Shown piece by piece: positions 54,051-62,650 of a DNA stretch of 64,000 bases. The notes under the pieces were generated by a model. It was given only the letters and a program-made list of their open reading frames with translations. It was not told where the DNA came from and made no database searches. The translations under genes were made by a program, and so were the position numbers. The stretch lies in NCBI GenBank assembly GCA_016929065.1, contig JAFGJO010000002.1, positions 62,001 to 126,000 on the forward strand, in the 5' to 3' direction. Every line of letters begins with the position of its first letter. Within the stretch, counting starts at the first letter, position 1. This DNA is from Spirochaetales bacterium. GTDB lineage: Bacteria > Spirochaetota > Spirochaetia > SZUA-6 > RPPD01.

Positions 54051-54170
54051 GGGAACTCCTTCTTGTCTGCCTGTCTAATCAGTATACCGTCAATCTGACT
54101 GCATCTCAAGAATGATGAGGTATGAATACAGAAATTTCGCTCTATTGGTTATTTTTCCTGTATTTTGTGA

Positions 54171-54200
54171 TTGAAATCCTTTCCCATCGCATATTATACT
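54171..54200 (+). promoter_or_regulatory. Promoter of the solute-binding protein gene
   Basis: TTGAAA (54171-54176), an 18-base spacer and TATACT (54195-54200), 36 bases upstream of the start codon at 54236. Confidence 0.45.
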
Positions 54201-54235
54201 TTATTGTGACTAATGTGGTTCTACCCGGGGGGAAC

Positions 54236-55801
54236 ATGCAAAAAACAACTTTATTTCTTCTGTTTGCCATATTTGTATTGATTCTCTCCTGCGGGGTAGT
54301 CAGGGATCATCCGAATACGGTTATTATTGCAATTACCGAAGAGAACCTTGAGGGCTTTGACTCCCTGGTCGAATGGGGAGGAATCGGGTCCCGGCTTTTT
54401 TACAGCACCCTGCTGGCCTACGACGAAAAGTTTGCCGTAGTCAATGACCTTGCATACCAGTATAAACTGTCACCGGACAAGCTGACCTGGACAGTGAAAA
54501 TACGGACAGACAGCCGTTTTCACAATGGAAAAGAACTCAATGCGAAAGATGTTGTCTATACCTTCATGACTGCTGCAAGTATAGAGAACTGGCTTGATCT
54601 TTCGATGCTGGAAAAGGCTGAAGCCTATGATGCGGCAACAGTCATTTTCACACTGAAACGACCTGACATGTCTTTTATTCATCCTTTGGCAACATTGGGG
54701 ATTATTCCGGAAAACAGCCTGGATCCCGAACAGGAACAGATTCCAGCTGGTTCCGGTCCCTATAAATTTATTGCTTCGAATGAAAACAAGGAAATTATCC
54801 TTGAGGCGAATCAGAATTATTATGGAAAGAAACCGGAATTCGAAAGGATTGTTCTGTTGGTCACCGATGAACAGCAGGCATTTCAATATGCCCTTGAGGG
54901 AAAAATAGATATTCTGCCGGTTCCCATTTCAAAGTCGTCTTTTCTTGTCGAAGGGACCCGTCTGGTGAGTATTGGAAGCGTTGAGAAAAGGGCGATTTTT
55001 TTCCCATTGATTCCCAAAACCACCGGAATTGACGGGAGCATCCGCGGCAATGACGTCACTTCGGATGTCAGTATTCGGAAGGCGATAGACAGTGCAATGA
55101 ACCGGGATAATATTGTTGCAGGAATTCTGGGCGGGCATGGGACACCCATTTACGGACCGGCCGACGGGTTCCCGTGGGATGAACCGGCCGGAAGACTCAC
55201 CTGGGGCAGAACCAGAACATCAAAAAACATTCTTGCCGGTGCAGGCTGGAAAGATCTGAACCGCGACGGGATTCTTGAAAAAAATGGAATATCTGCGGAG
55301 TTTACATTATATTATCCCCAATCTGATTTCATCGCCCAGAGTATGGCGATTGCGTGTGCAAATACAGCGCTTGAAATAGGGATTAAAATTATCCCCGAAG
55401 GCAGACCCCGGGATGAACTGGGTGAATTGATGTATTATAATCCGGTCATGTTTTCCTGGGGAAGTCACAACCCGTTCGAAATTAATAACCTGTTTCACAG
55501 CAGTAATACAGGATCAGAAAATTATCCCAGTTATTACAGAAATACACGGGTGGATACCCGGATTGAAGGGGTAAAATCCAGTGCGACTTTTACCGCTGCC
55601 GTTCAGCAGCTGCAGCAGGTGCAGTGGGACGGGGTGACCGGAGTTTCAATGCGGGGTGACGCGCCGATTGTCTGGCTTGCGAATATCTCCCATACGTATT
55701 TTGTAAACAATAAACTTGTTGTCGGCAGTTCCCGGCTGGAGAAACGGGGTTCTGGATGGCCGGTGCTGGAGAGTATTCTCTCTTGGTCGTGGAAAAAGTA
55801 A
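54236..55801 (+). CDS. ABC transporter family-5 solute-binding lipoprotein
   Basis: 521 residues; CGGGGGGAA before the ATG, lipobox LSC. The family-5 (peptide/nickel/opine) pattern is clear: SLVEWGGIGSRLFYSTLLAYDE, YQYKLSPDKLTWTVKIR, FHNGKELNAKDVVYTF and IRKAIDSAMNRDNIVAGILGG. No permease or ATPase gene is next to it, so it must work with a transporter encoded elsewhere or act as a sensor. The 3' end abuts foreign relics (see 55799-56038). Confidence 0.88.
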   Translation: MQKTTLFLLFAIFVLILSCGVVRDHPNTVIIAITEENLEGFDSLVEWGGIGSRLFYSTLLAYDEKFAVVNDLAYQYKLSPDKLTWTVKIRTDSRFHNGKELNAKDVVYTFMTAASIENWLDLSMLEKAEAYDAATVIFTLKRPDMSFIHPLATLGIIPENSLDPEQEQIPAGSGPYKFIASNENKEIILEANQNYYGKKPEFERIVLLVTDEQQAFQYALEGKIDILPVPISKSSFLVEGTRLVSIGSVEKRAIFFPLIPKTTGIDGSIRGNDVTSDVSIRKAIDSAMNRDNIVAGILGGHGTPIYGPADGFPWDEPAGRLTWGRTRTSKNILAGAGWKDLNRDGILEKNGISAEFTLYYPQSDFIAQSMAIACANTALEIGIKIIPEGRPRDELGELMYYNPVMFSWGSHNPFEINNLFHSSNTGSENYPSYYRNTRVDTRIEGVKSSATFTAAVQQLQQVQWDGVTGVSMRGDAPIVWLANISHTYFVNNKLVVGSSRLEKRGSGWPVLESILSWSWKK

Positions 55802-55873
55802 GGAATCAGAAAAAATCTGTATAAGTTTTTCCTTTGTGAGTTCTGGATTTGTTCTTATTTGCATTTTCGGCAT
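55799..55873 (-). pseudogene. Start fragment of a lost gene
   Basis: A strong site (TGGAGGAT) and ATG at 55873 open a protein beginning MPKMQIRTNPELTKEKLIQIF; after ~24 codons the frame runs into the end of the solute-binding protein gene on the other strand and reads as noise. The original gene was probably cut here. I cannot name it. Confidence 0.4.
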
Positions 55874-55897
55874 TGACTATCCTCCATAAAAAATAAT

Positions 55898-56038
55898 TCA
55901 TTGTAATTTGCCAGGAAGCCAGGCGATATTATCTGCACGAGTGTCCATAGTTTCAAGCTCTTCGGGATCATTTTCAACGGCTTTTTCGGGGCTGCCGACA
56001 GCCAGATTCCAGTATTTTGAGCCGGTAATGATTTCCGG
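55898..56038 (-). pseudogene. 3' fragment of a flavodoxin/NADPH-FMN-reductase-like gene
   Basis: Right after the kinase's TGA, in the same frame, the sequence reads EIITGSKYWNLAVGSPEKAVEND then EELETMDTRADNIAWLPGKL and stops. The GxKYWNLxxG ... D.E...TM..L..N.AWL pattern is the C-terminal end of NADPH-dependent FMN reductase/flavodoxin-fold proteins. The rest is missing. Confidence 0.6.
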
Positions 56039-58495
56039 TCACCCTTTCTGGACACACGGCAGCCGAATGACAAAGGTGGTCCCTTCTCCCTCAATGCTTT
56101 CCACGGTGATTTCACCCTGATGATAATCAACGATTTTCTTGCAGATCGACAGCCCGATGCCCGATCCCTCATACTCATTGATCGAATGGAGCCGTTCGAA
56201 TACTCCGAAAATCCTGTCCCTGAATTCCGGATTAATGCCGATACCATTGTCGGCGATCTGTATCAGACACCAGCCGTCTCCCGACGATTCCGAGAAAATC
56301 CGGATATGTGGCGGAACATTTTCCCGGCGGAATTTGAGTGCATTTCCGATCAGGTTTTGGAAAAGCTGCCTCATCTGTATCGGTTCCGCATCGATCACCG
56401 GCATATCGTCGATCTGAACGGCAGCGCCGTTTCTTTTTATAGCCAGCTCAAGGTCAACAAGGACCTGGGCACAGAGCGTTTTCAAATCGAGCTGTTCAAA
56501 CGGATGCGGTTTTCTGCCCACCCGCGAGTAGTCAAGAAGATCATCAATGAGGTTCTGCATACGGTATGCGGCCCGCTGCATGCGATGCAGATAATCCCCG
56601 ATATCTACCGTGTCGCGGCGGTCTTCCAGAGTGATAATCCTGTCCGACATGGCAATGATTTTCCGCAGGGGTTCGCGCAGGTCATGCGATGCGATATAGG
56701 CGAACTGCTCGAGTTCTTCGTTTGAACGGGCGAGTTCACGGGCCTGAACAGCAAGTGCCGACCTGGTGGCATCCAGATCCCTGATCGAGAGGGCAATCTG
56801 CAGCGCGTTGCTCAGCTGATCGATCAGCATATCATAGACAACCCTGTCCATCTGCGTCATGCTGTAGCAAATGAATCCGATTTGCTGGGTTCTGAAATAC
56901 AACGAGGCAACGACAATGGAATACGGTTGATTTGTCGGCCGCATATCAAGGGGGATGACCTCCCGTGTCGGGAAAAGCATGCCGTCCTTTTCTATCTGCA
57001 GCCGTGTTCCCTCGCGAATTGCGAGCACCATCCGCGACATGGTGACGGGTTGACCGGGATTTTCATACAGCGCAACATAACAGGTGTCGATGCCCAGTTT
57101 CTCACAGCCTTTCGAAAGATCATCCATGATTTCACTGATGTTAAAGGTGGAAAACAGCGAAACGCCGATCTGTCGCACCGTATAGTACAGCTTCGGGGAT
57201 TCAAGCATCCCGGTTTCCAGGAGCCGTCTCTCCAATGAGGAGATATACATTTGTATTTTTTTATACAGTGTCTCCAGCCGGACGACAAGTGTTCTGCCGG
57301 CAATGCGGGGGATTGTTCCGGCTCGCAACTGTGCATACCAGCCTCTCAATATCACAATATATTTTTCACTGCATTCCTTTTTATTCAAAACATGCCGGAA
57401 TAGCGAGAAAAAGTCGGACGGTGCCGTATTGCCTGTACAGACACCATAAAACAGTGTTGTCAATTCATCGCCTTCATCGGGTGTCAAAACTTCATTCGCC
57501 AGCAATGGCCTGAATGACTCATTTATTTTTTCCTGCAGAACAGCATCCCCGGAGACTGTCTGGGCAGATTCCTCGATATCAAAATCCTGAAAGGCGTCCT
57601 CGCTGCAGCCGCATGAATCCCGAAAAACCAGCTGTGCCGGGAGCGCCTGCACCAGGGGATCATCTTCCGATACAGCCGCGGCATCATGTTCAAGAAGATG
57701 CAACAGAAGTCTGGCCACTGCCTGCCCCTGTTGTAAAAACGGCATTTGCACACTTGAGAGTGTCGGGGCATACACGCTGCATTGCCGGTCATTGTTGAAC
57801 CCGGTTACCTTTACATCCCGCGGGATACCGAATCCCCTTTTCTGCAGAATGATGACAACTTCCCGCGCCAGGTGGTCATTCGGACAGACAACAGCGTCAA
57901 AATCCCTGCCAGGCACATACCCCCGCTCATCAAGCATGGTTTCAATACCGGATTTCCACCAAGTCCCCGGCGGGGTCACCATCTTGTCGTCAAATGCAAA
58001 ACCATGGGCTTCCAATGTGTCATGATACGCGCGGAAACGCGCTTCTGCATATGGATTTTTTTCGGGACCCCGCACATAAATGATACGGCGGCAGCCGTGT
58101 ACCTCGATCAGGTGCGTCATCATGCCCGAAATTCCCCCGCTGTTATCGATGGGAATAAAGGGCAATCCGGCACTGTTTTCCCGAATGGTGATGACCGGCA
58201 GGGCATATTTGGAAAAAAAAGCAGCTGACGTCTCGTCTGAAGTAATATTCTCCATGAAAATATTACCGACAATTAATCCGTCAAAATATTCCGGACTGAC
58301 AAAATCGGCGAGAATGTTGGACTGCCGCTTGAAACCGTCCGGCTCGTTGATGGTTCTCGTGACAAAACAGAATACATTTGCCCCGGCCGAGGTCAGGATG
58401 CTGCCGATACCCTCAAACCGGCTTTTATTAATCTGGCTGCCAAGAAACGTGGTGAAATATGCAATTGTTGCATGTCCGGAACCGGCGGCAGCCAT
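56039..58495 (-). CDS. Hybrid sensor kinase with LacI/GalR-type ligand-binding domain
   Basis: About 818 residues. The N-terminal ~290 residues are a type-1 periplasmic-binding-protein fold like that of LacI/GalR repressors (FDGLIVGNIFM, GCRRIIYVRGP, DFDAVVCPNDHLAREVV, GFNNDRQCSVYAPTLSSVQ) but no DNA-binding head and no signal peptide, so it should be cytoplasmic. A GAF-like segment precedes the kinase: HisKA with ASHDLREPL (phosphorylated His near residue 600) and HATPase with NLIGNALKFR, IADNGIGI and GSGIGLSICKKIV. The CG cysteines in FRDSCGCSE are at the end of the PBP region. No response regulator gene is adjacent. A soluble sugar- or metabolite-sensing kinase is inferred. Confidence 0.85.
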   Translation of the reverse strand: MAAAGSGHATIAYFTTFLGSQINKSRFEGIGSILTSAGANVFCFVTRTINEPDGFKRQSNILADFVSPEYFDGLIVGNIFMENITSDETSAAFFSKYALPVITIRENSAGLPFIPIDNSGGISGMMTHLIEVHGCRRIIYVRGPEKNPYAEARFRAYHDTLEAHGFAFDDKMVTPPGTWWKSGIETMLDERGYVPGRDFDAVVCPNDHLAREVVIILQKRGFGIPRDVKVTGFNNDRQCSVYAPTLSSVQMPFLQQGQAVARLLLHLLEHDAAAVSEDDPLVQALPAQLVFRDSCGCSEDAFQDFDIEESAQTVSGDAVLQEKINESFRPLLANEVLTPDEGDELTTLFYGVCTGNTAPSDFFSLFRHVLNKKECSEKYIVILRGWYAQLRAGTIPRIAGRTLVVRLETLYKKIQMYISSLERRLLETGMLESPKLYYTVRQIGVSLFSTFNISEIMDDLSKGCEKLGIDTCYVALYENPGQPVTMSRMVLAIREGTRLQIEKDGMLFPTREVIPLDMRPTNQPYSIVVASLYFRTQQIGFICYSMTQMDRVVYDMLIDQLSNALQIALSIRDLDATRSALAVQARELARSNEELEQFAYIASHDLREPLRKIIAMSDRIITLEDRRDTVDIGDYLHRMQRAAYRMQNLIDDLLDYSRVGRKPHPFEQLDLKTLCAQVLVDLELAIKRNGAAVQIDDMPVIDAEPIQMRQLFQNLIGNALKFRRENVPPHIRIFSESSGDGWCLIQIADNGIGINPEFRDRIFGVFERLHSINEYEGSGIGLSICKKIVDYHQGEITVESIEGEGTTFVIRLPCVQKG

Positions 58496-58545
58496 TGATG
58501 AACACTCCCCTCCCTTAATCATAATTCAACAAAACGGGGTGTCAA

Positions 58546-59224
58546 GTGAAAATGACAGCTTTTTTGAAACAGGCACTGGAAAAGGAGCTCTATAGATCAC
58601 TTGAGGAGGAATATCCTGTAATCTGTGTTGATGCCATTTACGAGAAGATCAGGGATGACAGTCGGGTGATCTCCATGACAATGTTTGTCCTCTATGGGGT
58701 AAATCTTGAAGGGAAAAGAGAAATACTGGCAATAGAACCCATGTATGACGAGTCTGAGAGCGGCTGGAAAGCGGTTTTTGAGAAATTACGACAGCGCGGG
58801 TTTAAAAAAGTATGGCTTGTTGTCTCGGATGCGCATCAGGGATTCAGGCAGCGGTCAGAAAACATTTTACCGGCACAAGCTGGCAGCGATGCAACGTACA
58901 TTTTATGAGAAACATTATGGCCAGAGTGAAGCATCGGGACAAGATACCATTCGCAGGAAAGCTGATATATATATGGCTTCAACCTGACAGGAAATCAGCT
59001 ATTTTGATCATCGAAAAATATCATCTACGAATGTTCTTGAAAGAATCAATAAGGAAATACGAAGACGCAGCCGTGTTGTTGGTGTTTTCCCAAGTGAAGA
59101 GTCAAATACCCGTCTTATCACAAGTTATTTAATGGAATATTGCGGGGACTGGATGAGTGACAGAAATTATATCAGAAAGGAGGCGATCCAGTCGAGGAGA
59201 GCCAGATTGCCTGGAGCAGCGTGA
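58546..59224 (+). pseudogene. IS256-family transposase remnant
   Basis: Three frames together show IS256 blocks in order: AFLKQALEKEL joined directly to YPVICVDAIYEKIR with the N-terminal ~150 residues deleted, WLVVSDAHQGF, then in another frame FTGTSWQRCNVHFMRNIMARV, and finally in a third frame TNVLERINKEIRRRSRVVG, FPSEESNTRLI and WMSDRNYIR, ending in TGA at 59222. Internal sections between the second and third blocks are lost. It is inactive. No terminal inverted repeats were recognised. Confidence 0.85.
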
Positions 59225-59365
59225 TAAGCTCTTGCGAGAAGGGCTCTATTTTAAATCTTTGAGGACAAGGTGGTACTTGGCTCCTCAAAAATGGTAAATC
59301 AGTCAAATAGCGTATGGGAGTGATGAAATGGTTTCAATAAAAATTGCGAATAAAACTGGACATAA
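59225..59365. other. Short stretch between transposase and uvrB-like relics
   Basis: Contains no supported gene; may hold the IS end but no inverted repeat was recognised. Confidence 0.3.
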
Positions 59366-59491
59366 CCGAAAAAATATCTTCACCGTCTGAATGCGGAGAT
59401 GTTCGAACATGCAAAAAACCTCGAGCATGAAGAGGCAGCTGCACTCAGTGATGAAATCAATCGGATCGACGACGAGTATCCGGGGACCTGA
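59366..59491 (+). pseudogene. UVR-domain relic (uvrB 3' end)
   Basis: The open frame reads KKYLHRLNAEMFEHAKNLEHEE then AAALSDEINRI and stops. This is the UVR motif that ends UvrB and binds UvrC (L..eM..AA.nLefE.AA.lRD.I). Only this C-terminal stretch is present, with a TAA just upstream at 59363. It lies directly behind the IS256 relic. Confidence 0.7.
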
Positions 59492-59656
59492 TAAAATAAT
59501 TTCGCCGCAATTCATGAAAAATCCCGGACATCACAATAAATTTAAAAATGGTACTTTCGTACGATGTTTTACTTTTTATATGGATGTACACTTTTGTTCT
59601 GTAAACTGGCGGTATGGATTTATCAGTATTATTACTGCTGCATAAAGGGGTGTATT

Positions 59657-59944
59657 TTGAAATATTTTTTGTTGCAAAGATTAGTACTCGTTACGACAAT
59701 CGCCTTTGTATCCTGCGCTCCCCCGGCAGAAGAACCTGATGCACATTTTATTATCGGCGGAGTGAACGGCCGCATCGCATGGTCACCGGATGCAAGGGCG
59801 GGTTCATGGTATACGACGGATACAAGCGCAGATGGTATTTTTTACGGGATGAAATATGACGGGAACCATCTCTGTGCTGCCGGCGCTTTTGATCACAGGA
59901 TCTATTATTCAACAACAGGAAAAATGAAAGGAGACCTATTGTGA
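59657..59944 (+). CDS. Short lipoprotein with part of a propeller-like domain
   Basis: 95 residues from a TTG that follows AAAGGGGTG. Signal peptide with lipobox VSC, then SPDARAGSWYTTDTSADGIF and LCAAGAFDHRIYYS, which resembles one or two BNR/WD-type blades, too few for a closed propeller. It may be a truncated gene. Its stop overlaps the next gene by 4 bases (GTGA). Confidence 0.55.
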   Translation: MKYFLLQRLVLVTTIAFVSCAPPAEEPDAHFIIGGVNGRIAWSPDARAGSWYTTDTSADGIFYGMKYDGNHLCAAGAFDHRIYYSTTGKMKGDLL

Positions 59945-60651
59945 AAAAAACATTTATTCTTTTTATTCTGCTCACACTGGCTGTCTCGGCCTTGTGTGCA
60001 CAGAACGACCTTGATTCATTTGTCGTCGCAGACATTTGGGCAGGCGGCGCCCGAAGCACACTCGAGGATAAGGTCACCTTCAGCTGTCGCCCGAGTGTGG
60101 ATTTCTTTCCCGGCGGCAATATTTTATTGAGTGCTGCGGTAACGCTTGATGTTGACGCCATTTACTTCGGACTGTCATACCAGGCAAGCGCGGGATTTGT
60201 CTTTGCCGGCGACAGTGACAGCGAAGAGGTCTTTGGTGCATTCTTCGGAGAGACAGGTACAAATACCACCACCTATTCGCAGATTTCCGGTTCAGCTGAT
60301 TACACAAAACTGAACATACTTGAAGTAGGCATCATGGGACGCCAGCTGTGGGGGGATGATTACTGGTCTTCCTCTGAAACCTCATCACATGAACTGTTTG
60401 CCACTGCCGGATACCGGTTCCTGGCGGTCCACGATACAGTATTTCCCGTCTTCCAGAGTGTCAGTTTTGCAATAAAGGGAGTGGCCGGCTTTTATACGAT
60501 CAGTGTAAACGGTGCTTCCGCAGATTTTGAACCGGCCTTTGGGGGACTGGTTGAATTCCGGTATTATCTTGTGGCAACAGAACTGGGATACATCGGCGAC
60601 AGTTTCTATTGGTCTGTCTACGCCCGGATACCCCTCTGTTTTTTTCTATAA
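59941..60651 (+). CDS. Exported protein, probable outer-membrane barrel
   Basis: 236 residues; GTG start overlapping the previous stop, AAAGGAG upstream. Signal peptide ending ALCAQ; the rest is strand-rich (NILLSAAVTLDVDAIYFGLSY, FEPAFGGLVEFRYYL) and ends YARIPLCFFL. Same general style as the genes at 16200 and 44792. No named family. Confidence 0.65.
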   Translation: MKKTFILFILLTLAVSALCAQNDLDSFVVADIWAGGARSTLEDKVTFSCRPSVDFFPGGNILLSAAVTLDVDAIYFGLSYQASAGFVFAGDSDSEEVFGAFFGETGTNTTTYSQISGSADYTKLNILEVGIMGRQLWGDDYWSSSETSSHELFATAGYRFLAVHDTVFPVFQSVSFAIKGVAGFYTISVNGASADFEPAFGGLVEFRYYLVATELGYIGDSFYWSVYARIPLCFFL

Positions 60652-60662
60652 TATAAAAAAAT

Positions 60663-60702
60663 GAATGATAGAAATAAATACACAGATTTATTTCTATCAT
60701 TC
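60663..60702. terminator. 17-bp perfect inverted repeat between convergent genes
   Basis: GAATGATAGAAATAAAT (60663-60679) and ATTTATTTCTATCATTC (60686-60702) pair completely around a 6-base loop. A+T-rich, with no G+C stem, but its place between two convergent genes makes a shared terminator likely. Confidence 0.65.
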
Positions 60703-60708
60703 TATTAT

Positions 60709-61911
60709 TCATTCACCTTCAAAAACGACATTCAGCATCTGGACCTTGTTGTCTATTCCCATCTTGTTGTAAATATGGGTAAGGTGCGCCTTCACAGTCC
60801 TTTCTGATATAAAGAGCCGGGTAGCAATTTCTTTATTGGTGTTTCCGGTCATCACACACCGGACGACCTCGATTTCACGACTGCTCAGTCTATAGACGCT
60901 TTTCAGCCGCTCGAATCCCCGCACTTCCTTGCCGACAAGGACAAATCCGATATCATCACCGTATTTGTCCTGAACCAGCTGAATCCGCATATTTAGGAGG
61001 GTGCCGCCCGGATGTTTCCCTTTCAAGTGGCATTTACGCTGAATGATTGTTTGTTTCCGCTGCTGCAACACGGCGCAGCTCTTTTGCAGCTTTTCATCAT
61101 TAAACACAGTAAAAAGCGAAACGCCATTTATTTGTGCATATGTTTTCTTCATCAGAAAAAGAAGTTTTTCATTCGCCATGCGAATGATGTAGCGCATATC
61201 GGTAAAAACTATTACCTCATCAATGTGTCTTGATACAATCGCGTTCATCAATCGCTGATTTACCGCCAGCAACCGGAACCGGACAAGTGCGAACCAGACA
61301 CTCCCGATCCATATACTGAGCAGTGCAGGCGTCAGGGTCGGGATTCCCCTGTTGCCCATATAAAAGTCGGTAAAGAGTGTCACCGCAATGGCAATCACTG
61401 CACCGCAGACAATAATGGCCACCTGCCGCCGCATTCTTTGCGAGCCGTTTTTTACTGCTCCGATTATGACGATGATAATGGATGCACAATTATAAAGATT
61501 GGCATAAATATGGGAGGAAATAAACCAGAATCCAAACGGCATATCCCGGATAATCGCATTATGAATCAAATGCATAAAAAGGTAGATTCCCGGCACAACC
61601 GCCAGCCCCGCAAGAAAAAGCCATTTTAATCGTATCCTTTTAAAAAAACCTGAAAAATGCAGGGCAAACACCAGTACAACCGGATTATATGAATATGCAG
61701 CGGTATAACCGATTTTCAGCCAAATCAGTTTTTCACTTTCTGCGAGTGCGGGCATATTGATAAAAATAAAACTGAAACTCCAGACCGAATAAATCATACA
61801 GACAATAAAAAACAGGAAATTTGTCTTGTTTTTTTTGTCAAGAAAAAAAATATAGAAACCAAAATACAGATAGGTTGAAAACGCAATACTGTTCAGAATA
61901 ACACCGGTCAT
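60709..61911 (-). CDS. Seven-transmembrane LuxR-family regulator
   Basis: 400 residues. The first ~220 residues hold about seven membrane helices like the histidine-kinase N-terminal 7TM region. A PAS-like segment follows (about 225-320, DEVIVFTDMRYIIRMANEKLLFLM), then a LuxR-type helix-turn-helix (LSSREIEVVRCVMTGNTNKEIATRLFISERTVKAHLTHIYNKM). It would sense a membrane or external signal and bind DNA directly, with no phosphorelay. Its targets are unknown. No strong ribosome binding site. Confidence 0.85.
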   Translation of the reverse strand: MTGVILNSIAFSTYLYFGFYIFFLDKKNKTNFLFFIVCMIYSVWSFSFIFINMPALAESEKLIWLKIGYTAAYSYNPVVLVFALHFSGFFKRIRLKWLFLAGLAVVPGIYLFMHLIHNAIIRDMPFGFWFISSHIYANLYNCASIIIVIIGAVKNGSQRMRRQVAIIVCGAVIAIAVTLFTDFYMGNRGIPTLTPALLSIWIGSVWFALVRFRLLAVNQRLMNAIVSRHIDEVIVFTDMRYIIRMANEKLLFLMKKTYAQINGVSLFTVFNDEKLQKSCAVLQQRKQTIIQRKCHLKGKHPGGTLLNMRIQLVQDKYGDDIGFVLVGKEVRGFERLKSVYRLSSREIEVVRCVMTGNTNKEIATRLFISERTVKAHLTHIYNKMGIDNKVQMLNVVFEGE

Positions 61912-62498
61912 GATATAGATAATAGATGTATCCCCAAATTTGTCAATAATCCGTCATAATCGGTTCCTGGGCGAGACTTCTGGCGAGAGTAATAATGGAA
62001 AGGCAAAAACCAGTTGAGGTAGCGTATCGTATTTTTAAATAAAGTAATGATCCTGTGAAGAAGCTGTGAGGATGCTGTTTGTTTTTGCACTGGCTGGCGA
62101 ATGCACGAGGCATGAGCCAGACTGGTTCTCGCAGCGTCTGCGGAGATCGCGAAGGGAAGAAAAGACAGGTCACCCACGACGTAAAATACCCGTTTCGAAG
62201 GAAACGTGGAGATAGGAGAAGAGAAGGAGCTATAGTCAATACACATTAAATGATACCAGTATTTAAAAGGCGGAGCCCCTTGTATATACAAAAATCCGGA
62301 TAATTATCCTTTCATTATAAATACCCTGAATTAAACAAACACCATATCCGTGTATCATCTGCGAAAATCCGTAGTTTTATAACTTCCCTGATCCTCTTTA
62401 TCGATGTCTACATAATGAAACACAAGGATTCACAGACGCATTCATGAGCGGAAGGGAACAGGTCTGTTCTTTGCCGGAGAAAAAATTGGATTACCAGG
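61912..62498. other. 587-base stretch without a supported gene
   Basis: No frame has a good start or a recognisable product; only a very small stem (GTTTCGAAGGAAAC, near 62189) was seen. No terminator or tRNA. Confidence 0.35.
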
Positions 62499-62527
62499 TT
62501 GAAAAGGCAGTTTTGTAGTGCTAAAAT
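62499..62527 (+). promoter_or_regulatory. Possible promoter of the WD40 gene
   Basis: TTGAAA (62499-62504), a 17-base spacer and TAAAAT (62522-62527), about 120 bases ahead of the ATG at 62651. Confidence 0.4.
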
Positions 62528-62650
62528 ATAACTTGAAAGGATGATGGGAGAAGTAGATAGCCATTCTGTGATCGCAGAAGGCAGAAAACGTCCGGAATTG
62601 AACTAGGCGGATTATAAAAAAAATCCTATCATTATCATTTTGCAGAGAAC

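Noticed and set aside
61912-62498. Search for a tRNA or small RNA in the empty stretch
   Set aside because: No cloverleaf, no CCA end and no strong stem; left as unexplained.
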